Assembly (NCBI GenBank): GCA_965246875.1
Contig: CBDFFU010000006.1
Coordinates: 372,001 to 436,000, forward strand
DNA: 64,000 nt
From: DASWYT01 sp965246875
GTDB lineage: Bacteria; Pseudomonadota; Alphaproteobacteria; Micavibrionales; SZUA-601
Reading direction: 5' to 3'
A program made the position numbers and the translations under genes. Below the pieces are notes generated by a model. That model ran no database searches, was not told the DNA's origin, and worked only from the letters and a program-made list of their open reading frames with translations. Below are positions 1 through 10,481 of this stretch, in pieces (position 1 is the stretch's first letter; each line of letters starts with the position of its first letter).

Positions 1-824
1 TCACCCGTGTGCGGATTGGTCAAACCAACCGGTTTCATCGGACCATAGCGCAAGGTTTCCACCCCGCGCGAGGCCATCACTTCAATCGGCATACAGCCTT
101 CGAAATACGGTGTGTTCACTTCCCATTCTTTGAAGTCGGAATATTCCGAATGCGTCAATTCATGGATCAGCGCCAGATATTGTTCCTTGTTCAGCGGACA
201 GTTGATGTAATCCTTGCCGGTACCCGCCGGGCCTTCCTTATCATAGCGCGACTGGAACCACGCGACATCCATATTGATGCTGTCGGTATGGACGATCGGT
301 GCAATCGCATCAAAAAACGCCAGTGAATCTTCACCGGTATGTTTACGGATATCCTCGGCCAGGCCGGATCCTGTCAACGGCCCGGTGGCAATCAGCCACA
401 ACGCGCCATCACCGGCGGGCAAGGCTGTGATCTCACCCGGTTCAAACGTGATCAGCGGGTGATTGTGTAACCGCTGGGTCACCTCTAGTGCAAACGCATC
501 ACGGTCAACGGCTAAGGCACCACCGGCGGGAACCTTGTGAATATCGCCAGCGGTCAGAATAAGTGACCCCATTTGACGCATTTCCCAATGCAGCAGGCCG
601 ACGGCATTATATTCGTCATCATCAGAGCGAAAAGAATTGGAACAGACCATCTCGGCGCAATGGCCGGTCTGGTGCGCATCGGTTTGCACATGCGGACGCA
701 TTTCGTGGATGACAACGGGAATACCCTGTTCCGCCAACTGCCAGGCGGCTTCTGATCCGGCCAATCCAGCCCCAACGATATGGACAGGTTTTTGGGTGGT
801 GGTTGCATCAGGTTTTGCTTGCAT
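1..824 (-). CDS. trmFO: TrmFO, folate/FAD-dependent tRNA (uracil-54-C5)-methyltransferase, N-terminal part
   Basis: The gene starts at the ATG at 824 and runs off the left edge, so only about the first 274 residues are present. The N-terminus (HIVGAGLAGSEAAWQLAEQG, then HEMRP) is the FAD-binding Rossmann motif characteristic of the TrmFO/Gid family; further on come the family blocks AEMVCSNSFRSDD and LITFEPGEI. Family knowledge: TrmFO uses methylenetetrahydrofolate and FADH2 to make ribothymidine at position 54 of tRNA. MnmG shares the fold, but the GLAGSEAAW and MVCSNS blocks favour TrmFO. It is divergent from the coiled-coil gene at 892. The start is supported by the GAGAAG purine stretch upstream. 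Confidence 0.9.
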   Translation of the reverse strand, partial: MQAKPDATTTQKPVHIVGAGLAGSEAAWQLAEQGIPVVIHEMRPHVQTDAHQTGHCAEMVCSNSFRSDDDEYNAVGLLHWEMRQMGSLILTAGDIHKVPAGGALAVDRDAFALEVTQRLHNHPLITFEPGEITALPAGDGALWLIATGPLTGSGLAEDIRKHTGEDSLAFFDAIAPIVHTDSINMDVAWFQSRYDKEGPAGTGKDYINCPLNKEQYLALIHELTHSEYSDFKEWEVNTPYFEGCMPIEVMASRGVETLRYGPMKPVGLTNPHTG

Positions 825-891
825 CGTGTGTGACTTCTCTTAGAATGCGTGATATTAACGTTTTGTTATCTTTTAAGCGAGTGGGGATGTC

Positions 892-3800
892 ATGCCAAGT
901 GCCAAAGGCGACGGGAACGGGATTTATTCAACGACGTTGCGTCAGGCCCGCACACAGCCCATGTCCAATTCGCCCACACCCGACTTGCAGGATAATGCCG
1001 ACATCTTTGAATCAAGTATGCCTGATTTGACCGCCACGGCCAAAAATCCACCGTTGAAACTGCCGCAGTTGCGCGCGAATGACACGGTCGACACCACGAC
1101 ACCAGCGGCGAACGAGAACAACACATTGATGCTGTTGCAAAGCTGGCAGCGCGGCAAAAATGCGCTGGCTCATAGTTCAAAATCACATCTGCCAGCCATT
1201 ATCATGTTTTGCGGCACGACCTTGTCAGCCATGTGGCTGGCAGCGGCGGCTGTCTATGTGCACAATGCTGTGGGCTGGCAGAATATCAAGACCTTGATGC
1301 CACATGAAATCGGCGGCTTTCTGGCGGGGTTGTTAGCACCGGTAGCGTTGTTCTGGATGGTGCTGACTTTCTGGATGCGTTCTGTCGATGTCAAACTCTA
1401 TGCCGAAGCCTTGCGCGACGAAATCCAGCGCATGATTTTTCCATCCGAAGAAGCCGAGCGTCGCGTGAATAACGATATCGATCGTTTGGTGAAACAGACA
1501 GCCGAAATGTCACGCGCCACACGCATCGCGTTGGGAACCTTGCAACAGGCACGTCAGGCCGTGCAAGGTGAGACGATGGCTTTGGAAAAAAATGTCAGCG
1601 ACGCGGCGACACGTTTGGAGCATCTGGAAGAACGTCTGGGCCATCGCAATCAATCGCTACAGGATCTGCATGGGCAAATGGATGCTAAATCGCAATCCTT
1701 TGCCACAACCGGCGAACAGTTGCTGAAAGACGCGACGGCGCTCGATGCCATCATCACGCAGACACACAGCAAAACCGCACAGATCGGTGAAACATTACAA
1801 GCGCCGATCGCGCAATTGCAACACTGGCAGAATGATATTGTCGATGCCTTAAATGCAGGGCTGGCGCATTTGTCTGACAAGCAAAATCTGCTGCGCGCTG
1901 ATGCTAATGATATTGAAGCAAAAGCACTACTGTTGGCCGACACGCTGCACACCAGCACCGGCAAATTATACGATTTTACTGATGATGCGCTGGACAAAGC
2001 CAAGTTGATTGAAACGCGCCTGCAAGGACAGGGCATCAGTCTGCAGGATACGCTGGAACAAATCGCAGCACAAACTGAAAGCCTCACAGCGCAACGCGAT
2101 GCGTTATTAGTGACACTGCAACGCAGCACAGAACAAGGCCATGCCGATTTGACGGCGCATGTCGCCTTGCTGGATGAAACCGTGGCACAATTGCATGACA
2201 CACGGAATACCGTTGCCGATAGCATGCAGAAAATGCTGCATGAAGCAGGCGATAGCTGGACGATCCAAGCTGACCGCTTTAACGCGACGATCCAGGCAGG
2301 GACAGCAAAAACGACCGAGCAACTGACAAGCAGCCAAACGGAGTTGCAAGCTGGTTATACGATGTTGCAGCGTGATGTCGATTATCTGACACAAGCAGTT
2401 CAGAACCTGTTGGAAAAAGCCGGCGAAACCTGGCAATCCCAAGCCGTCGATTTCAATGCCACGGTCCACAAAGACATCCAGCGCAATGTCGACACGCTGA
2501 CGAAAACACAAATGGATTTGCAGCAAAGCTATACGCTGTTCCAATTCGATGTCGAAAATGCGACGCAAAAAACCGGCGATTTGTTGACAGGCATTCAGGA
2601 AAATTTACAAGCGGTTGCCGAGACCATTACGTCAAGCGTCACCCAACAACATGCGCAGACAGCTGAATTTGTCGATACATTGCTGGCGAAACACCAAAGC
2701 CAGACACGCACAGCAACAGCCGATTTATCGCGCTTGCAGCAAGACCTCAACGCCATGGCGGCGCAATTATCGGAGCGTGGCCAGATTTTAGGCCTGACCG
2801 GTGAGCAGACGGCGTCTGTTATGCAGTCGTTGTACGTTGCGTTAGAAGAGGGTATGGACAAAATCGCCCACACGACGATTTTGTTGCAACAAGGTTTGTC
2901 AGACGCACAAAATGCGTTTACACAACCGGTGCAAAAACTGGAAGACGCTACACAACATGCACATGACAAAGCGCAGATGATCGGCAATATGCTGGATCAG
3001 CGTGTGGCTAATCTGTATGAACTGGGTGGTGCCTTGACACATCAAGCAACGATGCTGGGCTCCGATCTGGTTACCAAATCGCAAATCCTGGAAAATGTTC
3101 TGGTGCGTTTGCAGGGCGATGCCAAAACATTGAATGCCGATATTCTGGTGCAAACCGAAAAACTGGATGATCAGGTGCGTGTCACGTTTGATCAGGTCAA
3201 CAGCCTGTTGCCGCAAATTCAGGACATTCAGCAAAACTTTGCCCAGACCAGCATGCATGCTGAAAAAGCACAAGTGACACTGACGCAATTGAATGACGCC
3301 GCCATTACGGGTGGGCAAAATATGCTGGCTTTGTCAGATGATGTTGTCTCACGCGTTGCACAAAGTCTGACCAGCTATCAGGAACTGCCAAAGCAAATAC
3401 CACACGCTGCACAATGCGGCTTTGCAACAGCATGACCATGTGCAGACACGTTATCAAAACGATTTGCAAACTTTGCAAGATGGTTCTGCCGTTATGCAAC
3501 AACACGCCGATCAAGCCGGCATCCGTTACAATGATTTGCTTACTGTTTTGCAGAGCCTTCAAGTCGAAGCCGAGCAAAGCCAAACCAAAGCGATAACGGC
3601 AACGGAGAAATTGCAGCAGACGCAAAATCTTTTTGCATTGGCCCGGTGATCAAGTGCAGCAACAGACCGAAGCTGCGGCGCAACAAATGCGGATCGTCCA
3701 GCAAATTTTGGATGGTTCGGCGCAATCAACACTAAAACCGTATTGATAACCTTAGCGCGGTTATGCAGCTGGCAGAACAACAATCGACGGCGTTGCAGAA

Positions 3801-4488
3801 TAAAACGGAAACAGCTGACTACATTGACACAACAACATGTCACGACTGTCGAGCAAGCGGCACAAACGTCTGGAACAAGAGACACACACAACGGAGCAAA
3901 GCTACACCGCCATTGCCGATGTCGATGCTTAAATTGCAGGGTTTGAACGCAATCATGGCGCAACAAACCGACCAGCTGCAACAGCAACATGAGACGATTG
4001 ATGTAACGATTGCCACCGCCTTGCTGGGTTTGCAACAGCAAACCGATAAACTGGCAGCCACGGCCCAAGATGCCGGCAACCAGGCTGACGTTATTCAGCA
4101 GCAGGACAAAAAACTGCAGCGCGATTATTTTTTCAATGCGACAAAATTCATCGTCGAAAGCTTGCATTCCTTGGCACTAGACTTTACGCGCATGCTGGAC
4201 GGTGAATTGCCGGAGAAAACCTGGAAAGCGTATCAGCGCGGTGATACGTCCGTCTTTACCAAACGTCTGGTCTCGTTGCGCGATACGTTGAGCCATGATA
4301 AGATCCGCCAGAAATTTGCCGACGATGTGGAATTTCGCACCTATGTGCAGCGTTATCTGCGCCAGTTCGATGAGATTCACACCCATGCGAAACAACAGGA
4401 TTACGGCGATTTGTTATCGGGTGTCTTCACCAGTTCGGATATCGGCCGCCTGTTTCAAATGCTGACCAGCATTCTGGACCGCAATTAA
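892..4488 (+). pseudogene. Frameshifted coiled-coil membrane protein, about 1,190 residues if repaired
   Basis: A single long protein is spread over several frames. Residues 1-830 are intact: a polar N-terminus, two membrane segments near residues 102-127 and 140-163, then a long Ala/Gln/Thr-rich coiled coil. Reading then moves by one base at about 3392, 3646, 3735, 3813, 3868 and 3929. The pieces join into one continuous coiled coil (for example VEQAAQ, RLEQETHTTEQ, KLQGLNAIMAQQ) ending with a conserved-looking globular tail (LDFTRMLDGELPEKTW to LTSILDRN). Removing six bases gives one open frame from 892 to 4488. The function is unknown; the architecture suggests an inner-membrane-anchored structural or chemoreceptor-like coiled coil. 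It is either a decaying gene or an insertion-error cluster. GTGGGGATG precedes the chosen ATG; an ATG at 961 is possible but lacks a ribosome site. The 3' end overlaps the convergent hydrolase by four bases. Confidence 0.7.
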
Positions 4489-5507
4489 TCAGCAACCTTT
4501 TGGAACAGGTATAACGGTCGTTCCGCCAGCTGCACGATCTTGCTTTCGCCGATCAGATAGTTCAAATGGGAATGCGTTTCGCCCATGGCGAACACATAGT
4601 CACGTGGCGACAAGTCCCGCGGGAACAGCACTTTCAACAATTGCTGTAACGTCTTTGCTTCACCATCAAAACCGTTGAATAATTTATCCAGTCGGCCTTG
4701 ATGATGGGTTCGATAAGTCGCCACCCGGTCATGAAAGCCATCAAACATCCGTCCATGACCCGGCAATAATGTGACATCGTTTGGCACATTGTCGGCAAAC
4801 CATGCAATGCTGTCCAGATAATCCTTGAGCGGGTTGGTTTTGGTATCATACGGCCAGATGCTGATATTCGGTGTAATACGGGCTACGATATGATCGGCAG
4901 AGAGCAACAATTTATTTTTCGCATCATACAGCGTCATCATTTCCGGTGCATGGCCGCGGCCGATCAACACGTCCCACTGCCGGTTGCCGATCTGAATAAT
5001 GTCGTGTTCCTGTAAATGCACGAACGACGGCGGCACTTCGTCGCTGGTGCGCAAGAAACTGTTGCCGCGTTCAGTCAAAGTGGCAAACAAATCAGCCGGC
5101 GTATCGGCCGCGCGATAATACTCAGCAATCGTTTGGGTATAAGATGTCGTTTTATCCGTACTCAGCCAACGCCCCAGCAGCCATTCGGTTTGCGTCATAT
5201 ACAACGGACATTTGTAACGTTCACAAATATAACCCGCCTGACCGATGTGGTCGGGATGATAATGTGTCACGATCACACGGGTAATCGGTTTGCCGTCCAG
5301 ATATTCGTTCAAGGCTTCGATCAGCACGGCGCGGCTGTCGGGCGTGTTATAGCCCGTATCCACCATGGCCCAGCCGTCGGTATCGCGCAGGAAATAGATA
5401 TTGACCCACTCCAACGGCGGCGGCATTGGCAAACGCAGGCCGAGAATATCGTCTGCCACCTGAAACAGGCGGTCGCGTGTCGTTAACATGGGGGTTATTT
5501 CGGGCAT
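4485..5507 (-). CDS. MBL-fold metallo-hydrolase
   Basis: This is a metallo-beta-lactamase-fold enzyme of about 340 residues. The metal-binding signature VTHYHPDHIG (HxHxDH) lies near residue 85, with a later GRGHAPEM histidine, a LLSADHI aspartate and LLPGHG near residue 250, as in glyoxalase II/RNase Z-like members. The fold hydrolyses thioesters, lactones, phosphodiesters or beta-lactams; the substrate cannot be read from sequence. The C-terminal winged-helix-like tail (FPRDLSPRDYVFAMGETHSHLNYL) is typical of LACTB2-like MBL proteins. The ATG at 5507 is preferred because AAGG lies upstream; an in-frame GTG at 5522 is the alternative. It is divergent from putA. Confidence 0.85.
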   Translation of the reverse strand: MPEITPMLTTRDRLFQVADDILGLRLPMPPPLEWVNIYFLRDTDGWAMVDTGYNTPDSRAVLIEALNEYLDGKPITRVIVTHYHPDHIGQAGYICERYKCPLYMTQTEWLLGRWLSTDKTTSYTQTIAEYYRAADTPADLFATLTERGNSFLRTSDEVPPSFVHLQEHDIIQIGNRQWDVLIGRGHAPEMMTLYDAKNKLLLSADHIVARITPNISIWPYDTKTNPLKDYLDSIAWFADNVPNDVTLLPGHGRMFDGFHDRVATYRTHHQGRLDKLFNGFDGEAKTLQQLLKVLFPRDLSPRDYVFAMGETHSHLNYLIGESKIVQLAERPLYLFQKVAD

Positions 5508-5549
5508 GGTCTCAACCTTCACATCATTCTATATTAGACTTTATCTTGT

Positions 5550-5561
5550 ACCTTATAAGGT
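5550..5561. promoter_or_regulatory. Palindrome in the putA/MBL divergent promoter region
   Basis: ACCTTATAAGGT is a perfect 12-base palindrome in the 83-base gap between the hydrolase start and putA. It contains a TATAAG element that could serve as a -10 box for either side, so a protein bound here would block transcription. Proline-catabolic genes are often regulated by Lrp-family proteins, but no link to a given regulator is visible. This is a candidate operator only. Confidence 0.3.
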
Positions 5562-5590
5562 GACGCCCAAAGGTGAAAAAGGGATAAACG

Positions 5591-8500
5591 ATGAACGCTG
5601 ATTTAAACGCCTTGCGCCAAGACATAAACCGGTTTTACCGTCTGGATGAAACGGTCAAGGTCGATGCCCTGTTGACCCAGTTATCGCTGACAGACGCGGA
5701 ACACGCAGCGATTGCCAAAGAAACTGTCACGTTGATTGACACGGTGCGGCGTCACCCGGGTGAACGCACGTTGCTGGAAGATTTCATGCAACGCTATGCC
5801 TTATCGACCGATGAAGGCATTGCCTTGATGGGGTTGGCAGAATCGCTCATGCGTATTCCCGATCATGCCACAGCCGATGCCTTGATTATCGACAAAATTA
5901 CGCACGGCCATTGGGACGCCGCGCAACCTGTCGACAATAAAATTCTGACGACATTATCCGGCTGGGGCCTGGCGGTGTCTGATTATGTTTTGCAGGCGTC
6001 TGATAACCATGTCTTTGGCTGCTTGGTCAAACGCATGGGAACACCATTGATCCGTCAGGCCGTGATGCAGGCGGTCAAATTATTGGGCGGGCAATTTGTG
6101 GCGGGACGTGACCTGCCGGAAGCGTTAGTCAACAGCAATAAAGGCGATGCGAAAGACTATCTATTTTCGTTTGACATGCTGGGCGAAGGCGCCCGGACGG
6201 ATTTAAAAGCCAAGGACTATTACAATCATTACATTCATGCGATCGAGACATTGGGGACGGCGCAGGCAAACGACACACGCCCGCTGTTTGCCAAAGACGG
6301 CATTTCTGTCAAGTTATCCGCTTTGCATCCGCGGTATGAAGAGGCGCAAAAAGATAATTGTCTGCCGGCCATGATCAAACGTGTCCGCGAACTGGCGAAA
6401 CTGGCGAAGCAATATAATGTGTTATTGACGCTGGATGCCGAAGAAGCTGACCGGCTGGAACTGTCGCTGGATATTTTTGCCGCAGTCTTTACCCATGCAG
6501 ATTTGCAGGATTTCAACGGGTTTGGCTTGGCGGTGCAGGCCTATCAAAAACGCTGCCAGCCGGCGCTGGATTGGCTCATCGCCTTGGCACATCAGCAACA
6601 GAAAATCATTCCGATCCGTTTGGTCAAAGGGGCTTATTGGGACAGTGAGATCAAACGCGCACAGGAACGTGGGTTATCCGGTTATCCGGTTTACACGCGC
6701 AAAGTGAATACAGATGTGTCGTACTTGGTAGCCGCCGACAAAATGCTGGCAGCAAACGATGCGATCTATGCCCAGTTTGCCACACACAATGCGCTGACAA
6801 TTGCGCAAATCAAACATCTGGCGAACAAACATCACAATACACACTATGAATTCCAACGGCTGCACGGCATGGGTGATCCATTGTATCACGCCCTATCCGC
6901 CAAAAATTTTCAGCAGGAGTTTGGCGCAGCACCACCCTGCCGCGTCTATGCACCGGTCGGGCATTATCAGGATTTATTGCCTTACTTAGTCAGACGTCTG
7001 CTGGAAAATGGCGCGAACAGTTCATTTGTCAATCACATTTATGATCAACGTATCGCACCAGAAAGTTTGATACAAAATCCATTGACCATTGCGGCGCGGA
7101 CGGCAGACAAATCCCATATGTCCATTCCGTTGCCGCAATATCTGTTTCATGATCGTCTGAACAGCGTGTCATATGATTTGTCTGATCGTGATGATCAAAA
7201 TCATTTGATCCAGATACTGGAATACTATAAGACACACAACTGGATAGCTGGCGGTCAAACAGACAGCAAACAGATGCGCGCCATACACAACCCAGCTGAC
7301 CCGGTGCATATCGTGGGCCATGTTAAAGATATCCTGCCGGATGAGATTGACGGCATGATGCACACATTGGCAACGGCGTTCCCGGCGTGGAATCATCGCC
7401 CGCTGGCAGAACGTGCTGTCATCCTAAATAAAATCGCTGATGCACTGGCAAAACATTGTGACGAACTGATTGCGATCTGTACTTATGAAGCCGGGAAAAC
7501 CATTCCTGACGCCGTTGCAGAAGTTCGCGAGGCAATTGATTTCTGTCGTTATTACGCGGTGCAAGCAAGACAGACATTAAACCCGATCACATTACCCGGC
7601 CCGGCCGGCGAAACAAATATTTTGCGTCACGAAGGACGCGGCGTTTGGATGTGTATCAGCCCCTGGAATTTTCCGCTGGCCATCTTCGTTGGGCAGGTTG
7701 TTGCAGCACTCGTTGCCGGCAATTGCGTTGCCGCTAAACCGGCCCCGCAAACGTGTTTGATCGCGGCGCGCGCTGTCGCATTGATGCATGAGGCAGGTGT
7801 GCCACATAATGTGCTTCAAGTGATGACGGGTGGCAACGATACAGGAGCTGCAATCACGGCACATCCGTCTGTTGCGGGCATTGCCTTTACCGGGTCGACG
7901 CAAACAGCCTGGCGCATTCAAAAAACACTGGCCGATAAACAAGGCCCGTTGATTCCATTTATCGCTGAAACCGGTGGTCAGAACGTCATGATTGTCGACA
8001 GCAGTGCCTTGCCCGAACAAGTGGTCGACGATATCATCCGCAGTGGTTTTCAGTCTACCGGGCAACGTTGCTCGGCCTTGCGTGTTCTGTATATACAAGA
8101 AGAGATTGCACCTGCGGTTTTAAACATGCTGCGTGGTGCCATGGCGGAATTGCGCTTAGGCAACCCGGCGCATTTTTCGACCGATGTTGGGCCGGTGATC
8201 GATGAAGCTGCGAAACAACGATTGAATGCTCATTTGCATGGCAGCGATATGCCAATGATGCAAGCCCACGCCGCTCCGGCCAATGGGTATTTTGTCACGC
8301 CAACAGTTCTCAATATAAAATCGATTGCTGATTTAGCAGCGGAACATTTCGGGCCGATCGTGCATGTCGTGCAATTCGCGAGTGACAAGAAAGACAAAAT
8401 CATCCATGAGATCAATGCCTATGGCTATGGTTTGACGCTGGGTATTCACAGCCGCATTGAATCATTTATTGATCAGGTGGTACAACAAGCGCGTGTTGGT

Positions 8501-8698
8501 AATATTTACGTGAATCGTGGCATGACGGGTGCCGTAGTTGGCGTCCAGCCGTTTGGTGGCATGGGGTTATCGGGAACCGGACCAAAAGCCGGCGGCCCGC
8601 ACTATTTGCAGCGTTTTACAACGGAAAAAACGGTGACGATCAATACAACAGCCGTTGGCGGCAATACGGTGCTAGCGAATTTGGCAGATCTTTCATGA
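5591..8698 (+). CDS. putA: PutA, bifunctional proline dehydrogenase / L-glutamate gamma-semialdehyde dehydrogenase
   Basis: The 1,035-residue protein oxidises proline to glutamate in two steps. The N-terminal half is the FAD-dependent proline dehydrogenase barrel (RLVKGAYWDSEIKRAQ near residue 342; LRRLLENGANSSF-like block near 477). The C-terminal half is an NAD-dependent aldehyde dehydrogenase with ISPWNFPLAIFVGQ near 690, the general-base Glu in AETGGQN near 793 and the catalytic Cys in GQRCSAL near 827. There is no N-terminal ribbon-helix-helix domain, so this is the short, non-DNA-binding type that cannot autoregulate. The start at 5591 has AAAAAGGG seven bases upstream. The stop overlaps the start of the next gene (ATGA), implying translational coupling. 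Confidence 0.97.
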   Translation: MNADLNALRQDINRFYRLDETVKVDALLTQLSLTDAEHAAIAKETVTLIDTVRRHPGERTLLEDFMQRYALSTDEGIALMGLAESLMRIPDHATADALIIDKITHGHWDAAQPVDNKILTTLSGWGLAVSDYVLQASDNHVFGCLVKRMGTPLIRQAVMQAVKLLGGQFVAGRDLPEALVNSNKGDAKDYLFSFDMLGEGARTDLKAKDYYNHYIHAIETLGTAQANDTRPLFAKDGISVKLSALHPRYEEAQKDNCLPAMIKRVRELAKLAKQYNVLLTLDAEEADRLELSLDIFAAVFTHADLQDFNGFGLAVQAYQKRCQPALDWLIALAHQQQKIIPIRLVKGAYWDSEIKRAQERGLSGYPVYTRKVNTDVSYLVAADKMLAANDAIYAQFATHNALTIAQIKHLANKHHNTHYEFQRLHGMGDPLYHALSAKNFQQEFGAAPPCRVYAPVGHYQDLLPYLVRRLLENGANSSFVNHIYDQRIAPESLIQNPLTIAARTADKSHMSIPLPQYLFHDRLNSVSYDLSDRDDQNHLIQILEYYKTHNWIAGGQTDSKQMRAIHNPADPVHIVGHVKDILPDEIDGMMHTLATAFPAWNHRPLAERAVILNKIADALAKHCDELIAICTYEAGKTIPDAVAEVREAIDFCRYYAVQARQTLNPITLPGPAGETNILRHEGRGVWMCISPWNFPLAIFVGQVVAALVAGNCVAAKPAPQTCLIAARAVALMHEAGVPHNVLQVMTGGNDTGAAITAHPSVAGIAFTGSTQTAWRIQKTLADKQGPLIPFIAETGGQNVMIVDSSALPEQVVDDIIRSGFQSTGQRCSALRVLYIQEEIAPAVLNMLRGAMAELRLGNPAHFSTDVGPVIDEAAKQRLNAHLHGSDMPMMQAHAAPANGYFVTPTVLNIKSIADLAAEHFGPIVHVVQFASDKKDKIIHEINAYGYGLTLGIHSRIESFIDQVVQQARVGNIYVNRGMTGAVVGVQPFGGMGLSGTGPKAGGPHYLQRFTTEKTVTINTTAVGGNTVLANLADLS

Positions 8699-9633
8699 TA
8701 AAGTCTGCGTCACGAAAGATCCTGTCACTGATAACCGCCGGCTGCATTGTACTCCTCTTGACGGGTATTGCTTTATATTTATTAGCGCAGTCATTACTGG
8801 CACAAATTGTGACGACACAATTGCATCAAGCCGGTTTTTCAAACGCAAAAATTGATGATGTCCGCCTGTATGCTGATGGCATCGTGATCAAATCAATCCA
8901 GCTCAATGATCAAACACATCTGACGGGTATCTTCACGCCGCAATCAGCACCTGATATTGCCAAGCATGGTTTGAAAAATATTATTATCAAGCTATGGGAT
9001 CAAACCCTATTGTCGCTTGATGATTTACCGACACACTGGCCGTTTGCACAACTTGAAACTCTGACTATTGAAACCATGAAGCTAAACATTGCTTTGCCCG
9101 TGCAAAATGTTGTCTTAACCGGTACTGTCAAATCATTGCGACCGGCACCAGCAAATATTGTGCTGGTCATGCCGTTCGATACGCAAGACGATGCGTATAA
9201 TCTGCAAGGCAAGCTTGAACTGGTATTGGATCACGGCCAATTGATGTCACTGGATGTCAATTTGGACGAAGGTGGTTTTGCGTCATCAGACTTATCTTTA
9301 AAACGTATGACAGGCTGGCTGAACACACAATTTTCAGCCACGGCTGGGCCAGCGATGCAGGCACAATTTATGGCAGGTGCGGTCAATTATAACGGTGAAA
9401 GCTTCGCTGATGGCATGGTGCAATATAGCCGTGACAACACAGATGCTGCGTTGTGGACAGTCAATTTAAATCGCGCTGCCGAGAACTATTTTAATACCTG
9501 GTCGATCAAGCCAACACGCGACAACCGTTTTGCAGTTCAAGTTGCAGCGCAACGCGGCGCGCAAAGCAAGTCGGCTGTCTTGATCAGCGCGGCACCACTG
9601 CGTCTGGAGCCACTACTGCCGGCGGTGCATTAA
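8695..9633 (+). CDS. Putative membrane-anchored protein, possibly YdbH/AsmA-like
   Basis: A 312-residue protein with one N-terminal membrane segment (LITAGCIVLLLTGIALYLLA, residues 13-32), followed by a domain beginning NAKIDDVRLYADGIVIKSIQL. Alternating hydrophobic beta-strand patterns suggest a periplasmic beta-rich repeat domain. This resembles the start of YdbH/AsmA-type phospholipid-transport proteins, which are usually much longer, so it may be a truncated relative. It is coupled to putA by an ATGA overlap. Its 3' end runs 50 bases into the convergent gene at 9584, which suggests that its original C-terminus may have been lost. The function is not recognised with certainty. Confidence 0.6.
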   Translation: MIKSASRKILSLITAGCIVLLLTGIALYLLAQSLLAQIVTTQLHQAGFSNAKIDDVRLYADGIVIKSIQLNDQTHLTGIFTPQSAPDIAKHGLKNIIIKLWDQTLLSLDDLPTHWPFAQLETLTIETMKLNIALPVQNVVLTGTVKSLRPAPANIVLVMPFDTQDDAYNLQGKLELVLDHGQLMSLDVNLDEGGFASSDLSLKRMTGWLNTQFSATAGPAMQAQFMAGAVNYNGESFADGMVQYSRDNTDAALWTVNLNRAAENYFNTWSIKPTRDNRFAVQVAAQRGAQSKSAVLISAAPLRLEPLLPAVH

Positions 9634-10465
9634 CTGCTGGTGCCGCGGCCGGCACATTCATGTCAGGTGCCACATTGCCAGTAGGCATGACGGTCGTTGT
9701 CGTTGCTTTGACGGATGGCTGGTAATGGCCACGGTCGGCTTCCAGGTAATCACAGCTGTCGCTGGTCACCACAACAAAGGAACGCGGCCCTTCCGAGACT
9801 GAAAAACGATATTCTTTATCGTTACGAATAATCGTGTGATGAATCGGCAAAATGCCTTCTTTAATTTCCTGAATGCCGCCGGTCTGGGTAAAGGTCACTT
9901 TGACTTTTTTGCCGGCATCAAACCAAGCTTCTTTGGATCCGGTTGAATTGATGCTGGCCTCACCATTGCCACTGACAGTGATGGCGCCTTCAGCAAACGT
10001 AATCTTACTCTCCGGTCCTTCATAAGCCGGCGTCGACAAAATAAAACGTTTGCTTAAGGGTGCGCTGCAATTTTGTGGCGGGCGGGAGGCACGGATTAGC
10101 TGTGTGATCCGCTCAACGGTCATGCCTTTATCCAACTGCTCTTGCAGCAGATTGGTCAGCGTCAGCAAGTCGCCTTGCGGGATTTTACTTTGATAATTGG
10201 TATTCAATTGCTGCAGTTCGATCGCCAGGGTTTCATTGCGGCTGCGCAGTTCCGTCATGGCACTCTCGCTTTGCTCGGCACGCTGTTTGGTATCCTGCAA
10301 TACGATTTTCATCTGCTGAATGGCCAATTTCTGCCGCTGCTGGCCTATCAGATACCCACATGCCAGCATGCCGGTTAACAATGCACAGATCATTAAAGTG
10401 CGCGTAAAGGATTCACGCGCGCGCTGACGGTAACGATCTTGATGGCTGCGTAACGTAAATGACAT
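9584..10465 (-). CDS. Unrecognised bitopic membrane protein downstream of lptD
   Basis: The protein has 293 residues. A basic N-terminus (RSHQDRYRQRARESFTR) is followed by one membrane helix (MICALLTGMLACGYLIGQ, about residues 26-43), a Gln-rich coiled coil to about residue 110 and a beta-rich domain with SFVVVTSDSCDYLE. A low-complexity Ala/Pro/Val tail (NVPAAAPAVNAPPAVVAPD) closes it. The positive-inside rule puts the C-terminal part in the periplasm. It lies 16 bases after lptD on the same strand, where many proteobacteria carry surA, but no rotamase motif is visible. A role in the envelope is inferred from position only. Its 3' end overlaps the convergent membrane gene. Confidence 0.7.
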   Translation of the reverse strand: MSFTLRSHQDRYRQRARESFTRTLMICALLTGMLACGYLIGQQRQKLAIQQMKIVLQDTKQRAEQSESAMTELRSRNETLAIELQQLNTNYQSKIPQGDLLTLTNLLQEQLDKGMTVERITQLIRASRPPQNCSAPLSKRFILSTPAYEGPESKITFAEGAITVSGNGEASINSTGSKEAWFDAGKKVKVTFTQTGGIQEIKEGILPIHHTIIRNDKEYRFSVSEGPRSFVVVTSDSCDYLEADRGHYQPSVKATTTTVMPTGNVAPDMNVPAAAPAVNAPPAVVAPDAVVPR

Positions 10466-10481
10466 ACCTGTAATCTGATCC

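Noticed and set aside
3390..3932. Programmed ribosomal frameshifting in the coiled-coil gene
   Set aside because: Six shifts without slippery heptamers or a consistent signal; programmed sites are single and conserved.
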